Positions 1 to 10,941 are shown, numbered from the stretch's first letter. The stretch is 64,000 bases of DNA from Euryodendron excelsum (GCA_033060915.1 CM065381.1:50515836-50579835), one strand, 5' to 3'. Notes: generated by a model not told the origin, from the letters alone. Numbers and translations: made by a program.

Positions 1-799
1 CTTTTGAAAAGATTCGGAGTGGCCACCTAACTTGATTAAGGTGAGTTAGGTCACCTAAAAAAACTAAGAGTAATCCGAAGACTACACTTAGGGTTTTTAG
101 AAAACGATTTTGGAAAACATCCTCAAGAGAGGGTTTTTAAGAAAACAGATTGTTTGGCAACCTTTGGAAAACATTTAGCCCTTTTTAGAAAAATAACTCC
201 TTTTTGGTCTTTGAAAACAGTGATTCTAGGTTCGGAGGTTGGTTACATGTAGGGAAGACGCACTAAGCTATCACCCTATCCCGCCCTTTCGGTACCTACA
301 TGTCAATCTACCCTAGGTTCACCTATGAGAGTCTTTAATTAACCCATGTCCAATCCTATCCACTTTAGAAAACAATGTTTAAAAAGAATTAACATGATGC
401 ATGATATGCAAGTGCAATAGAAGAGAATTGAAAAATAGATTTAGAAAGAGATTGATTTGATTTGAAAATAGATTTGAAGAGATAGAATTGAAATTGGAAA
501 GTTTGAAAAGTGAAAGTAGAAGTTTGAAAATTGAAATTTTGAAATTGGAATTTTGAAAGTAGATTGGAATTTGAGATTTGGAAAGATTTTGGAAACCACA
601 TCCATGAGGGTGGAATTGAAAGTTTGAAAAGTATTGTGACCGCACCTATGAAGGTTGCCTACGTATCCCTTTGGGAGAATCAGGTCAGTCGTAGTTCGGA
701 CCGGAGTTCGATTGAAAATAGAAGAGTTGATTTGAAGAAGGAGATTGGATTGGAAATTGAATTTGATTTGAAATTAGAAGAGGGGATTGGAAATTGAAA

Positions 800-2340
800 T
801 CGAAGAGATTGGACTTTGAATAGAAGATTGAAAATTGGAATTTGGAATTTTGGAATTGAAAAGATTGAATTTTGATTTGAAAAGATAGATTTGGACTTGT
901 TTTGGAAAGAGAAGGTTTAAGAAATCTAAACTTAGGAAAGAGAGGAGACTTAGAAAAGATTTGACTTGACTTGGAAGGTTTGGGAATTTAGAAAAGATTG
1001 GATTTAGGAAATGTTTGAATTAGGAAAAGTTCGATTTAGGAAAGTTTCACTTTTGGAAAGTTTTGAATTAGGAAAGTTTTAGGTTTAAGAAAGTTTCAAC
1101 TTAAGAAAGTGTTGTTTTAGGAAAGGTTTTGAAATTAGGAAGTTTTGAAAGTTGGAAAGTTTCGTTTTGGGAAAAGTTTGGAAAAAGGAAAGTTTTCAGT
1201 TTAGGAAATATTTGAATTAAGAAAGATTTCAATTTAAGAAAGTCTTGAATTAAGAAAGTTTTGAATTTAGAAAAGTCTTAGATTTGAAAAGATTTTGAAA
1301 TTTTGGAAAGTTTAGAATCTTGGAGAGATTTAGGTTTAGAAAGATTTAACTTGAGAAAGTTTCAAATTTAGAAAGTTTTGAATTTGGAAAGATTTGAAAT
1401 TTAGAAAGTTTAAGATTTAAAAAGTCTTAGAGTTTTAAAATTTAAGGAAGATTTTTATGTTCAAGTTTTGGAAACTTAAGGTTTTGGAAAGTGGAAGTTT
1501 AGGAAGGATTTGAATTAGGAAAGAGTTGAAATTTAAGGAAAGATTTAAAGTTTAGGTTTAGGAAACTTATGGTTTAGGAAGGAATTAAATTAAGAAAGGT
1601 TTGGATTAGGAAGAGATTGGATTTGGTTTCTAAAAGAAAAGATTTGATTTTGTTTCCAAAAACGGAGGACGGGATCTAGTTTCCTAAATGGGAAAATTTG
1701 ATTCGGTTTCCTAAAGGGAAGATAGGATTTGGTAAGGATTTGGAAAGGAGATTCTAAAAACCCTAGGTTTGGAAAATTATAGTTTTGACATAGAAAAGAG
1801 GTTTTGGAAACGTGTATAGTTTTGGGTGTGAAAACAAGAGATGTTGGAAACCTAGGTTTGGGCAAAGTTTGAAAATCATGTTTTTGGAAAGAAAATTAGG
1901 GTTTCCTAATTGTGGGTTCTAAGGCTTGATTTGGGGCTCTAAGAAAAGGGTTTTTGGAAAGTGTGTTTTTAGAAACGTAGATTTTCTAGAAGGGAATCCT
2001 AGGAAGGAGTTTTTGGAAAGTGTGTTTTTAGAAACGTAGATTTTAGAAGGAGAATCCTAGAGGGGAATTTCTAGAAGGGAGATTTTGGAAAGAGAGTTTT
2101 TTGGAAAGATTTTTGGAGAGATTTTTTTTAGGAAGGTGAATCTAAGGAGTGTTTTTAGAAAGTGAATTTTGAAGAAAAGAATTTGGAGAGGAGTTGAAAA
2201 AGAGAGTTTTGAAAAATAGATTTTGGAAGGGAGTTTTTGAAAACAATTTTGAGGAGGAGAGTTTTAGGAAAGTACGTTGAAAAAGAGATTTTTAGGAGGA
2301 AGGATTTGGAAAGAGAATTTTTTGAAAGGTGTAAAAACAT
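800..2340 (-). repeat. Degenerate purine-rich repeat tract inside Tat LTR
   Basis: The plus strand is dominated by A, G and T with very little C and repeats variants of TTTAGGAAAGTTTGAATT at irregular 12-25 bp spacing. On the element's sense strand this is a C/T/A-rich, G-poor stretch (AACTTTCCTAAATTC-like). Equivalent tracts occur in every long copy, for example 9950-10400, 13500-14400, 28130-28600 and 45200-45860. It lies downstream of the LTR TATA box and so would be transcribed. Confidence 0.75.
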
Positions 2341-2902
2341 CTCACTTTCCTAAAGCAATTCTAACCATAGGAAGGCTAGAACCACTTTAGGAAAGCGGTT
2401 TTAAAAATAACAAAATTTTGAAAATATGGACCGTATTGGTCACTTTTAATATAACACTTTCCTAAAGTAACCCTAGCCATGGAAAGGCTAGAATCACCCT
2501 AGGATTGTGATTTTGAAAACATGTTTTTGAAAAAGAGTTTTTGATGCAATTCTGAAAACAAGTTTGAAAACGATTTTTGAAAACAACTTTTTGAAAACGA
2601 ATTTTGGAAGATGCAAGACTATGATATGCACAATGTAATTTGGGGTCGTGAACATACAAGGCTAAGGCTTCACCACATAATCAAGGGAGCCGGACCCACG
2701 TGGTCTTTCGTTAGACTAGAAGAAAGCCCTCGATACGGTGACTCTCCAATAGCCCAATCCTACACATGGATCAGGAATCCCCTTGTTTCAAGCACGCAAA
2801 GAAAGGGGGGGAAAGAGATGGGGGATTAAAATAGAGAAAACCCAAGTGGGTTAGGAGAGAGAAGAGAGAGGGGGGAAGTGCGGAAATTTAAATAGGGAGC
2901 CT

Positions 2903-2910
2903 ACCTTGTA
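2903..2910 (-). promoter_or_regulatory. Donor-like splice site in Tat leader, copy 1
   Basis: Minus-strand sequence ACAAG|GTAGGCT, with the GT at 2904-2903, about 330 nt downstream of the TATA box. The same AAG|GTAGG core is at the equivalent place in the other long copies: 5793 (ACG|GTAGG, minus), 9183 (plus), 12816 (plus), 29555 (minus), 32310 (TAG|GTAGG, minus) and 44108 (plus). Splicing is inferred only. Confidence 0.4.
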
Positions 2911-3230
2911 TCTTGCTTATTTTACGCGCCGTGCGATCTTCAATCTTCGGTCTTCGTCTTGATCTTCTTCTTCAACCTTCAAGGGTTGTCTTCAAGCTTT
3001 AGATGGCAGCTCTTCAAGTCTTTAAAGGATGGTTGAAGGCTAGTGTATGAGTGTATGGGGGTGTGTATGAGCTAGGGTTTGTGTATGGTGGCTAGGGTTT
3101 TGTGTAGGGTGGTTAGGGTTTGGAGAACCTAAGGAAACTAGGGTTTTTGGAGGTGCTCGAGCTTTGTATATCGAAATATAGGATTCTTAGGTTAAGTTTG
3201 GAGACCCTTTTCATGTTGAATGAGGCTCTG

Positions 3231-3238
3231 TATTTATA
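3231..3238 (-). promoter_or_regulatory. TATA box of Tat LTR copy 1
   Basis: TATAAATA on the minus strand, in the conserved context CTATAAATACAGAGCC, just downstream of the GGCGCC motif cluster. All seven copies that cover this region carry the same box. Confidence 0.7.
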
Positions 3239-3247
3239 GAAGTTGGA

Positions 3248-3356
3248 CAAACCTGGCGCCTGTTGCAGTGGCGCCAGGGCAAAATTTACACTGGCGCCAC
3301 TAGTAGTGGTGCCAGGCCATTTTTTGGCTTGGTGCCACTACTAGTGGTGCCAGCCA
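3248..3356 (-). repeat. Cluster of GGCGCC / CACTAGTAGTG palindromic motifs upstream of TATA
   Basis: Four to five copies of TGGCGCCA- or TGGTGCCA-like blocks, some joined by CACTAGTAGTGG so that each pair forms an imperfect inverted repeat. They sit within 120 bp upstream of the LTR TATA box. Equivalent clusters lie at about 6133-6238, 8835-8885, 12425-12515, 32583-32650, 34218-34292 and 43695-43755. Confidence 0.7.
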
Positions 3357-3599
3357 ATTAGGAAAGATTTAAGGTCGGCAAGCAACGTATCTTTGACTAG
3401 ATTTGGGCGCCTGTACTAGTGACTACCATGTAAACTTTAACCTAGCTTCACTAGCAGTGACTCCGGAAAGCCCGGGAATGATTTGGAGGAGCCGGAAATG
3501 ACCTGGAAGGCTGGAAAGGAGCAGGAACACTTAAAATAGTGTCCTGGAGGTATTTGACTTGAAAAGTGAGGACAAAATGTGTTGGAGAGGTTGACTAGG

Positions 3600-4105
3600 C
3601 CTTTAGGGGCAAAACGGTCAATCGGACTAAGAAACTGTCGGGGTGAACTCGGATTGTCCCGGAAAAAGACTTGGGATCTGGAAACATTATTTAGAATGTT
3701 CCCAAAGGTTGCCGGTTTGATTCCCAGAGCCGGCGTGGTCAGAAAAGGAGACCGGCCCACTAGGGGCAAAACGGTCATTTTATACCGGGTTTGCTGGAAC
3801 TGACTCGGAATGGTCCGGAAAGGTAAAAGAAGGTTAAGAATACTATAAAAAGTATTCTCGAGACATTACCGGTTTGATACTCAAAGCCGGTATGGTTGAA
3901 GAAGAAGACCGACCCTCCAGGGGCAAAACGGTCATTTTGTACCGGGTTGGCCGGAACTGACTCGGAATGATTCGAAAAGGTAAAGGAAGGTTGAGAATAC
4001 CATAAAAAATATTCTCGGGACATTACCGATTTGATACCTAGAGCCGGTGTGGTTCCCGGGGCGTTCAGATGCCTAGGGGCAAAATGGTCATCTTGACCGG
4101 AAAGT
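3600..4105 (-). repeat. 157-bp tandem units in Tat U3
   Basis: The block AGGGGCAAAACGGTCA recurs at 3605, 3762, 3919 and (with AATGG) 4075, a spacing of 157, 157 and 156 bp. The accompanying block CCGGTTTGAT recurs at 3712, 3869 and 4026, also 157 bp apart. Units are divergent but collinear. Related units are seen in other copies, for example 6480-6800, 11870-12010, 32925-33200 and 43110-43450. Confidence 0.85.
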
Positions 4106-4171
4106 CTCGAAAAAGGTCCTAAGGGTAGTTTGGTCCTTTTCCACCGAAGTGGGCTAACAGCCACTGGTGTT

Positions 4172-4465
4172 GACCTAGGTTTTGAGTGTTTCCGCCACTC
4201 TAACGGTGTGAGTATTTTCGCTACTCAAACGGGGTTGATGATTTGTGAGTATTTTCGCTACTCGGACGGGGTTGATGATTTGTGAGTATTTCTGCTACTC
4301 GGACGGGGTTGATGATTTGGGAGTATTTCCGCTACTCTAACGGCTTTGTGAGTATTTCCGCTACTCTAACGATTCTGTGAGTATTTCCGCTACTCTAACG
4401 GTTCTGTGAGTATTTCCGCTACTCTAACGGTTCTGTGAGTAGTTTTGCTACTCGGACCGTCTCGA
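4172..4465 (-). repeat. 29-37 bp tandem repeat in Tat U3
   Basis: At least eight tandem copies of GAGTATTTCCGCTACTCTAACGG-like units. Three units carry an extra GGTTGATGATTT and are about 36 bp long; the last ones are 29-30 bp. Two more copies follow at 4615-4690. Other copies of the LTR have only two to four of these units (for example 6903-7040 and 42780-42915), so the array length varies between copies. Confidence 0.8.
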
Positions 4466-4735
4466 GGAATAAACTATCTAAAGAGAGGGATTGGAAAGGG
4501 GTCTTATCGTCTCCGAAGAGACGTGCTTGGATTGGAACCGTCTCGAGGAATAAGCTGTCTCGAGAGAGGGATTGGAAATGGGTCTTACCGTCTCCGAAGA
4601 GACGTGCTGGATTGTGAGTGTTTCTGCCACTCTAACGGTTCTGTGAGTATTTCCACTACTCTAACGGTTTGGTGAGTAGTTTTGCTACTCGGACCGTCTC
4701 GAGAAATAAACTGTCTCGAGAGAGGGATTGGAATT
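4457..4735 (-). repeat. CTCGAG-containing repeat units in Tat U3, copy 1
   Basis: Repeats of the block ACCGTCTCGAGGAATAAACT followed by GTCTCGAGAGAGGGATTGGAA, each pairing two TCTCGAG sites around AATAAACT, and joined by a TCTCCGAAGAGACG-like hairpin. The reading frames across them are by-products of the repetition. Confidence 0.75.
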
Positions 4736-5683
4736 CGAATAAGAAAGGACAATGCCCCTAAGGGCATTTTGGTCATTTTGCCTCTATTTGGGCCTGATAG
4801 GCCCGCGAAGCGATGGAAAGACGGAATTTGGAACTAGAGAATTGGATTCGATAGGAATATGCCCAAAATGACTTGAAAACAAGTCTGGACGGAGTGTAGA
4901 CTGCCGAGCAGTCAAAAATGGGGTGCTTACAACTTGTTAGGAAAGTGAATTTTGGTAAACGATTGTTGGAGAGAGTTTTTGGAAAGATTTTTTCTAGGGA
5001 GCTTTTTTAGAAAGGAAACCTAGGGAACGTTTTAGGAAAGTGGACTTTGAAGAGAACATTTTGGAAAGGGGTTTAAAAAGAGAGGTTTTGGAAAATAGAT
5101 TTTTGGAGGAAGTTTTTAGAAAATAATTTCAGAAAGAAGAGTTTTAGGAAAGTATGTTGAAGAAGAGATTTTTGGGAAAAGAAACTTTTGAAAAGAGAGT
5201 TTTTAGAAGGTATAAAAACATCTCACTTTCCTAAAGCAATTTTAATCATAAGAGGGCTAGAACCACTTTAGGAAAGCGGTTTTGAAAATAACAAGATTTG
5301 AAAATATGGACCATATTGGTTACTTTGAATGTAACACTTTCCTAAGGCAACCCTAGCCATGGAAACGCTAGAATCACCCTTGGATTGTGATTTTGAAAAC
5401 ATGCTTTGAAAAAGGAGATTCTGAATCAATTTTGAAAACAAGTTTAATGCAAATTTTGAAAACGAGTTTGAAAATGATATTTTGGAAGATGCAAGATCAT
5501 AATATGCACAATGCAAGTTTGGGGTCGTGAACATACAAGGTTAAGGCTTCACCACATAATCAAGGGGGCCGAACCCACGTGGTCTCCAGTTAGCCTAAAG
5601 GAAAGCCCCCGACACGGTGACCCTCCAATAGTCTAATCCTACACATGGACCTGGAGTCCCCTTGTTTCAAGCATGCAAAGAAA

Positions 5684-5702
5684 GGGGGGGGGGGGGGGGG
5701 GG
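5684..5702 (+). repeat. Poly-G run of 19
   Basis: Nineteen consecutive Gs following GCATGCAAAGAAA. The aligned place in LTR copy 1 (about 2803-2812) has a much shorter run. The length is prone to slippage and to sequencing error. Confidence 0.85.
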
Positions 5703-6111
5703 AAACAGATGGGGGATTAAAATAGAGAAAACCCAAGTGGGTTAGGAGAGAGAAGAGAGAGGGGGAACTGCGGAAATTTAAAGAGAAAGCCTACCGTATG
5801 TCTTGTTTATTTTGTGCGCCTTGCTTGTCTTCAGTCTTTGCCTTGATCTTCGTTTTCAATCCTCAAGAGTTATCTTCAATCTTCAAACTTCATATTGCAG
5901 CTCTTCAAGTCTTCAAAGGAAGGTTGGAGGCTAGTGTATAAGTGTATGGGGGTGTGTATGAGTCTATAGAAGGCTAGGGTTTAGTGGATGGTGGCTACGG
6001 TTTGGAAAACCTAAGGAAGCTAGGGTTTAGGGAGTGTTCGAGCTCTGTATATCAAATTTTGGTGTTTTTAGACTGAGTTTGCGGACCTTTTTCATGCTGG
6101 AAGAGGCTCTG

Positions 6112-6119
6112 TATTTATA
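6112..6119 (-). promoter_or_regulatory. TATA box of Tat LTR copy 2
   Basis: TATAAATA on the minus strand in the family context, with GGCGCC motifs on its upstream side at 6133-6238. Confidence 0.65.
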
Positions 6120-7266
6120 GAGATGGGATAGACCTGGCGCCTGTTGCAGTGGCGCCAGGCCAATTTTCCTCTTAGCGCCACTAGGAGTGGCTCCAGGCCA
6201 ATTCTTGGCTTGGAGCCACTACTAGTGGCGCCAGCCAGTTAAGAAAGTATTTAGGTCGGCAAGCAACGTATCTTTGACTAGATTTAGGCACCTATGCTGG
6301 TGACTACCATGCAATTTTTAGCCTGGCTTCACTAGGAGTGACTCCGGAAAGTCCAAGAATGGTTTAAGGGACCGGGATTGGCCCGGAAGGCCAGAAAATA
6401 GTAGGAACACTTAAATAGTGTCTCGGAGGTATTTGATTTGAAAAATGAGGACAAGATGTGTCGGAAGGGTTGATTGGGCCGTTAGGGGCAAAACGGTCAA
6501 TCGGGTCGGCAAGCTACTGGGACGGGCTCGGACTGTCCCGGAAGAAGACTCGAGATTTGGAAACATTATTCAGAATGTTCCCAAAGGTTGCCGGTTTGAT
6601 TCCCAGAGCCGGTGTGGTCTGAAAAGGCGATCGGCCCTCCAGGAGCAAAACGGTCATTTTGCACTGGGTTTGCCGGAACTGACTCGGAATGATTCGGAAA
6701 GGTAGAGGAAGGTTGAGAATACTACAAGAAGTAATCTCAGAAGGTTACCGGTTTTATACCTAGAGCCAATGTTGTTCCCGAGGCATTCGGATGCCTAGGG
6801 GCAGAATGGTCATCTTGATCGGAAAGTCTCGGAGAAGGCCCAAGGGGCAGTTTGGTCATTTTTCACCGAAGTGGACTAGCAGGCACTGGTGTTGACCTGG
6901 GTTTTGAGTGTTTCCACCACTCTGATGGCGGTCGCGTGATACAAGGGTTTGTTGGCAATTCCCTATATCGACTTGTTTACGAGTATTTCCGCTACTGTGA
7001 CGGTTGTGATGTTTACGAGTATTTCCGTTACTCTAACAGTTCGCGATCATTCCCGAGACTGCCTGATCTCGGGAAGCTGCTAAAGGGACTTAGCACCTGA
7101 AAAGTTAACTTTCTCGGAAGGCGTGCATAAACAGACATTTCTGCATTGGTAGGCTAGCAGGCGCCAAAGGTGGACCGTTCTACCATCTCGGGGACTTGGG
7201 GTCTCGTCCCGATCGACAGGTTTAAAGGGACTTACTGTTTCGAAGAGGTTTTCTTTGAAAAACGCG

Positions 7267-7585
7267 TTGGACCGTCTCGAGGAATAAACTGTCTCGAAAG
7301 AGGGATTAGAATTGGAAAGGGGTCTTATCGTCTTGGGAAAGACGTGCCTGATTTGGAACCGTCTCGAGGAATAAACTGTCTCGAGAGAGGGATTGGACTT
7401 GGAAAGGGGTCTTATCGTCTTGGGAAAGACGTACCTAATTTGGAACCGTCTCGAGGAATAAACTGTCTCGAGAGAGGGATTGGAATTGGAAATGGGACTT
7501 ACCGTCTTCGGAAAGACGCGCCTAATTTGGAACCGTCTCGAGAAATAAACTGTCTCGAGAGAGGGGTTGGAATTGGAAAGGACAA
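7267..7585 (-). repeat. CTCGAG-containing tandem repeat, about 84-87 bp units, copy 2
   Basis: Four units of ACCGTCTCGAGGAATAAACT...CTCGAGAGAGGGATTGG...TATCGTCTTGGGAAAGACG in tandem. Because the unit length is close to a multiple of three, a repetitive 164-codon frame stays open at 7170-7664; this is not a gene. Arrays of the same type are shorter in other copies. Confidence 0.8.
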
Positions 7586-7764
7586 TGCCCCTAAGGGCAT
7601 TTTGGTCATTTTGCCTCTATTTGGGCCTGGCAGGCCCGCGAAGCAATGGACAGACGGGATTTAGGCTTAGAGAGTTTGTTTTGATTGGAATACGTTCATA
7701 TTGACTTGAGTATAAGTCTGGACGGAGTGTAGACTGCTGAGCGGTCAAAAATGGGATGCTTACA

Positions 7765-10700
7765 ACCATTCAACAACATCCTGAGATCAGGCAGTCTCCA
7801 GAATGAATGCACACTGTCAAGGTGACAAAAAAGCTCACAAACATCGCAACTGTTAGAGTAATGGAAACATTCACAAACAAGTTGACATTGGGAATTGTCA
7901 GCAAACCCCCTATGTTATAAGACCGAGCATGCCTCTTGGTCATGACACGTTTGCCGAAGGACATGATACCTTTGGAAAACAACTTGTCACACACCATCAG
8001 AGTGGCAAAAACACTTATAACTCAGGTCAACACCAGTGCCTGCTAGCCCACTCTAGTAAAAAATAATAAAACTACCCTTTAGGCCCTACCGACACGTTTC
8101 TCGAGAAAGTACCTAAGTCGTTAAAGTAGTAAGTCTACCTTCCAAGATTGTCCCAAAGATAATCTAGCACGTTCCAGTGCCTTCCAATCACTTTCAGATC
8201 GATTTCAAGAGCATTTGATCAAAATGACCATTTTGCCCTCAAGCATCCAATTGCCTCCGAGAACGACACCAGCTCTAGGTATCAAGCCGGTTACCCTTTG
8301 AGGATGCTTCTAATAGTATTCTCAACCTTCTAATACCTTTCTAGACCATTCTAATTCTATTATGATAAGCCCAGTGCAAAATGATCGTTGAGAATACTAT
8401 TGAGGATGCTTCTAATAGTATTCTTAACCATGGTAAGCTGGTCGCCTTTTCCAAACCACACCAACTCTGGTTATCAAATCGGTGATCCCTCAGAACACTC
8501 TCAATAGTGTTTCCAACCTTCAAGCCTTCTCCCGAATAACTCCAGGTAGATCTCGGAGTTCTCTTGATTCAAATGACCATTTTGCCCCTAGTGAGCCGGT
8601 CGCCCCTTTTTAACTATTCTGCCATTGGTTCTCAAGCTAACTACTTCTCAGACACTCTTTTAGGGATTCCCATCCATTCTCGGCCTTCTGGATCATTCTC
8701 GAACATTTTAGAGTCACTCCTAGTGGAGTCAGGCTAAAAATTACATGATAGTTACTAAGACAAGCATCCAAATCTTCTGCCTTTAGTCCCAAGGGTCAAA
8801 AGATCTGTTTCTTGCTGACTTAACAACTTTCCTAAGGGGGTGGCGCCAATGAAAAATTAAGCCTGACGCCACTGCAATAGCCGCCTGGGTCAGTACGATT
8901 GCCTATAAATACAGACCACCTACCTGCGTAAAAAGGATCTACAAAGTTGCTCCAAAAATGCTGCCTCACTGAAAATAGGCCTCGAAACTCTAGTTTTCTC
9001 AAGTCTCATTCAAGCCCTAGCCTCCCTTCAATTCATACACTCAAACCTAGCTTTCATATACTTTATGCACTCAAATCCAAGCGTCCAAGCATCCATTGAA
9101 GATCATTGTGCCACACATTTAAAGCTCTCGAGGTTCAAGTAAAGCAAAACAAATGAAGCAATCATAGCAAAGGGAAGATAAGGTAGGGTTTCTAGTTAAG
9201 TTATGTAATCCCTCTCTCTCTTTTCTCTCTCCTAACCCACTTCGGTTTCTTCTATTTTAATCCCCATGTTTTACCTCCTCTTCTTGCATGCTTGAAACAA
9301 GAAACCTCCCGGTTCATGCCTAGGAAGACTTGTTAAAGGTCACCGTGTTGGGGGCTTTCTTCAAGTTCAACCTAAGACGGTGGGGTCCGCCTCCCTTCAT
9401 TATGTGGTGAAGCCTAACCTTGTATGTTCATGACCTTATTGCATTGTGGTTGTCATGTTCATGTATTGCATTCAAAGTTGTTTTCAAATTTGCATCAAAG
9501 TTCTCTTTCAAAAATTACATTCAAAACCTCCTTCTTTCAAACTCATTTTCAAAACCACAATCCTAGGATGATTCTAGCCGTTCCATGGTTAGGGTAGTTT
9601 TAGAAAAGTGTTACATTCAATATGGCCATCGAGGTCTAAATTTGAGTTCAAGTCTTTCATTATTTTTTAAGAAATCACAACTCTAAGATGATTCTAGTCA
9701 TTCCATGATTACAATTGTTTTAGGAAAGTGAGATATTTAAGAGACTTGCAAAAGTCTATATTCAAACCCCTTTCTAAATCGTTTTACAAATCTACTTCCT
9801 AAAACTCCTTATCTTGAAATTCAAGCCAAAACCCTAGGGTCCATATTTAGGAAACCCTAGTTTTCTTACATAAAATCTTGGCTTTCTATTCATATAAAAT
9901 CATAGGTTTCTAAAATCCTTCTTTCTACATAAAATCATAGATTTCCTAATTCAAAAGTCACATAAAATGATAGATTTCCAAAGCTAAAGTTTTCCAATTT
10001 CAAGTCAAGTCAAATTTTTTCCAAATAGAAAACGATATCAAATCATCTATTTTTAAAAATAAAATCCAATCTTCAACTTTAGAAAATAGAAATCAAATCT
10101 TTCTTAATTTCAAACCTTTTGAAATTCTAATTTTCTAAATTTCAACTTCCAAATCTTTTAAAATTTCAAATCATTCTAATTTCAAGTATTTCTAAATTCA
10201 AACCTATCCCAAATCAAATCTTTCCAAAATCGAGTCTTTACTAAAATGAAAAGTTTCCTAAAATAGAACTTTCTTAATACGAAAACTTTTTTAATTTGAA
10301 ACTTTCCTAATTAGAACTTTGTTAATTCAAAATTTTCTAAAATCAAACATTTCTATTTCAAGTCCATGTTTCAACCCTATGGTTGCATAAACCCTAGGAG
10401 GCCAAAGCCCTAGTTCAACCCTAACCATAAGTTAGAAAACTTCAACTCTTTTCTAAAACTCAAGCCTAAAACCAAGATGGTTTCAAGCTTCAATTCAAGT
10501 GAAGATGATTTAAAAGTTCAATTCAAACTTTCCAAAATAAGTCCAAGTTTGATTTCAAATCAAAGTCAATTTCAAATTAAAGTTTAATTTCAAATCTTTT
10601 AATCAAAGTTCAAATCCAACCCTTTTCAGGTCAAACCTTTGAAAGAACCCAAAATGTCTATTTTCAATCGGACCGCGAGTCTGAACTATGACTGACCTGA

Positions 10701-10941
10701 TTCCCAACAGAGGGATACGTAGGCAACTCTCATAAGTGTGGTCACAAACTTTTTTAAAATTCTAATTCTCTTTTTCAAAATCTTTTTTCTTGCACTTGCA
10801 CATCATACATCATATTAAACATTTTTCTAAATTCTTTTTCAATGTGGATAGTATTAGACATTTGTTAGCTGAAGATTCTAAGTGAGTGAACCTAGGGTGA
10901 AAAGACATAAAGGTACTGCAAGGATAGAACAGGGTGGTAGT
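7765..10941 (+). mobile_element. Tat/Ogre-like LTR fragment, copy 3
   Basis: Plus-strand LTR lacking its 5' end (cut by copy 2 at 7764/7765) and its 3' end (cut by the element starting at 10942). It begins in U3 (GAGATCAGGCAGTCTCC, compare 11463) and runs through the TATA box near 8904, the donor-like AAG|GTAGG at 9183 and the G-poor leader to GATACGTAGGCAAC (about 10712) and GGGTGGTAGT. The missing 3' continuation (TTAGTGCGTCTTCCC in other copies) is not elsewhere in the window. Confidence 0.8.
8904..8911 (+). promoter_or_regulatory. TATA box of Tat LTR copy 3
   Basis: TATAAATA in GCCTATAAATACAG, downstream of degenerate GGCGCC motifs. Confidence 0.65.

Larger units (their letters stand above)
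1..4931 (-). mobile_element. Tat/Ogre-like LTR, copy 1 (runs off the left edge)
   Basis: Minus-strand LTR whose 5' terminus (TGTAAGCACCCC on the minus strand) is at 4931. The 3' terminal part, about 150 bp by comparison with the copy ending at 58248, lies left of the window. In sense order it holds U3 repeats (4740-3360), palindromic GGCGCC motifs, a TATA box near 3231, a donor-like AAG|GTAGG at 2904, a palindrome AACCCACTTGGGTT near 2850, and more than 2 kb of G-poor low-complexity leader. It abuts another copy of the same family at 4932, so it was probably inserted into that copy. No coding region is present; short frames here are chance frames. Confidence 0.85.
4932..7764 (-). mobile_element. 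Tat/Ogre-like LTR fragment, copy 2
   Basis: The 5' half of a minus-strand LTR ending at 7764 with GGGATGCTTACA. It is collinear with about 2100-4931 of copy 1: leader, donor-like site at 5794, TATA near 6112, GGCGCC cluster, U3 repeats. The rest of this copy is expected left of the window, because copy 1 interrupts it at 4931/4932. It contains a 19-G run at 5684-5702 where copy 1 has only seven or so Gs. Confidence 0.8.

Noticed and set aside
2155..2340. Ser/Lys/Phe-rich short frames in LTR DNA (also 379-645, 13812-13994, 14519-15072, 44765-44965, 57401-57646)
   Set aside because: Low-complexity translations of the purine/pyrimidine-rich LTR tracts, present in any frame of such DNA.
3437..4164. 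Overlapping 113- and 129-codon frames in LTR copy 1, with counterparts at 43276-43617 and 11713-12087
   Set aside because: They follow the 157 bp units and are broken differently in each LTR copy, so selection on a protein is unlikely.
7170..7664. A 164-codon open frame with four repeats of an EPSRGINCLERGIG-like segment
   Set aside because: It coincides exactly with the CTCGAG tandem array in LTR U3, upstream of the element's TATA and on the opposite strand. The repeat length keeps the frame open; there is no independent coding evidence.
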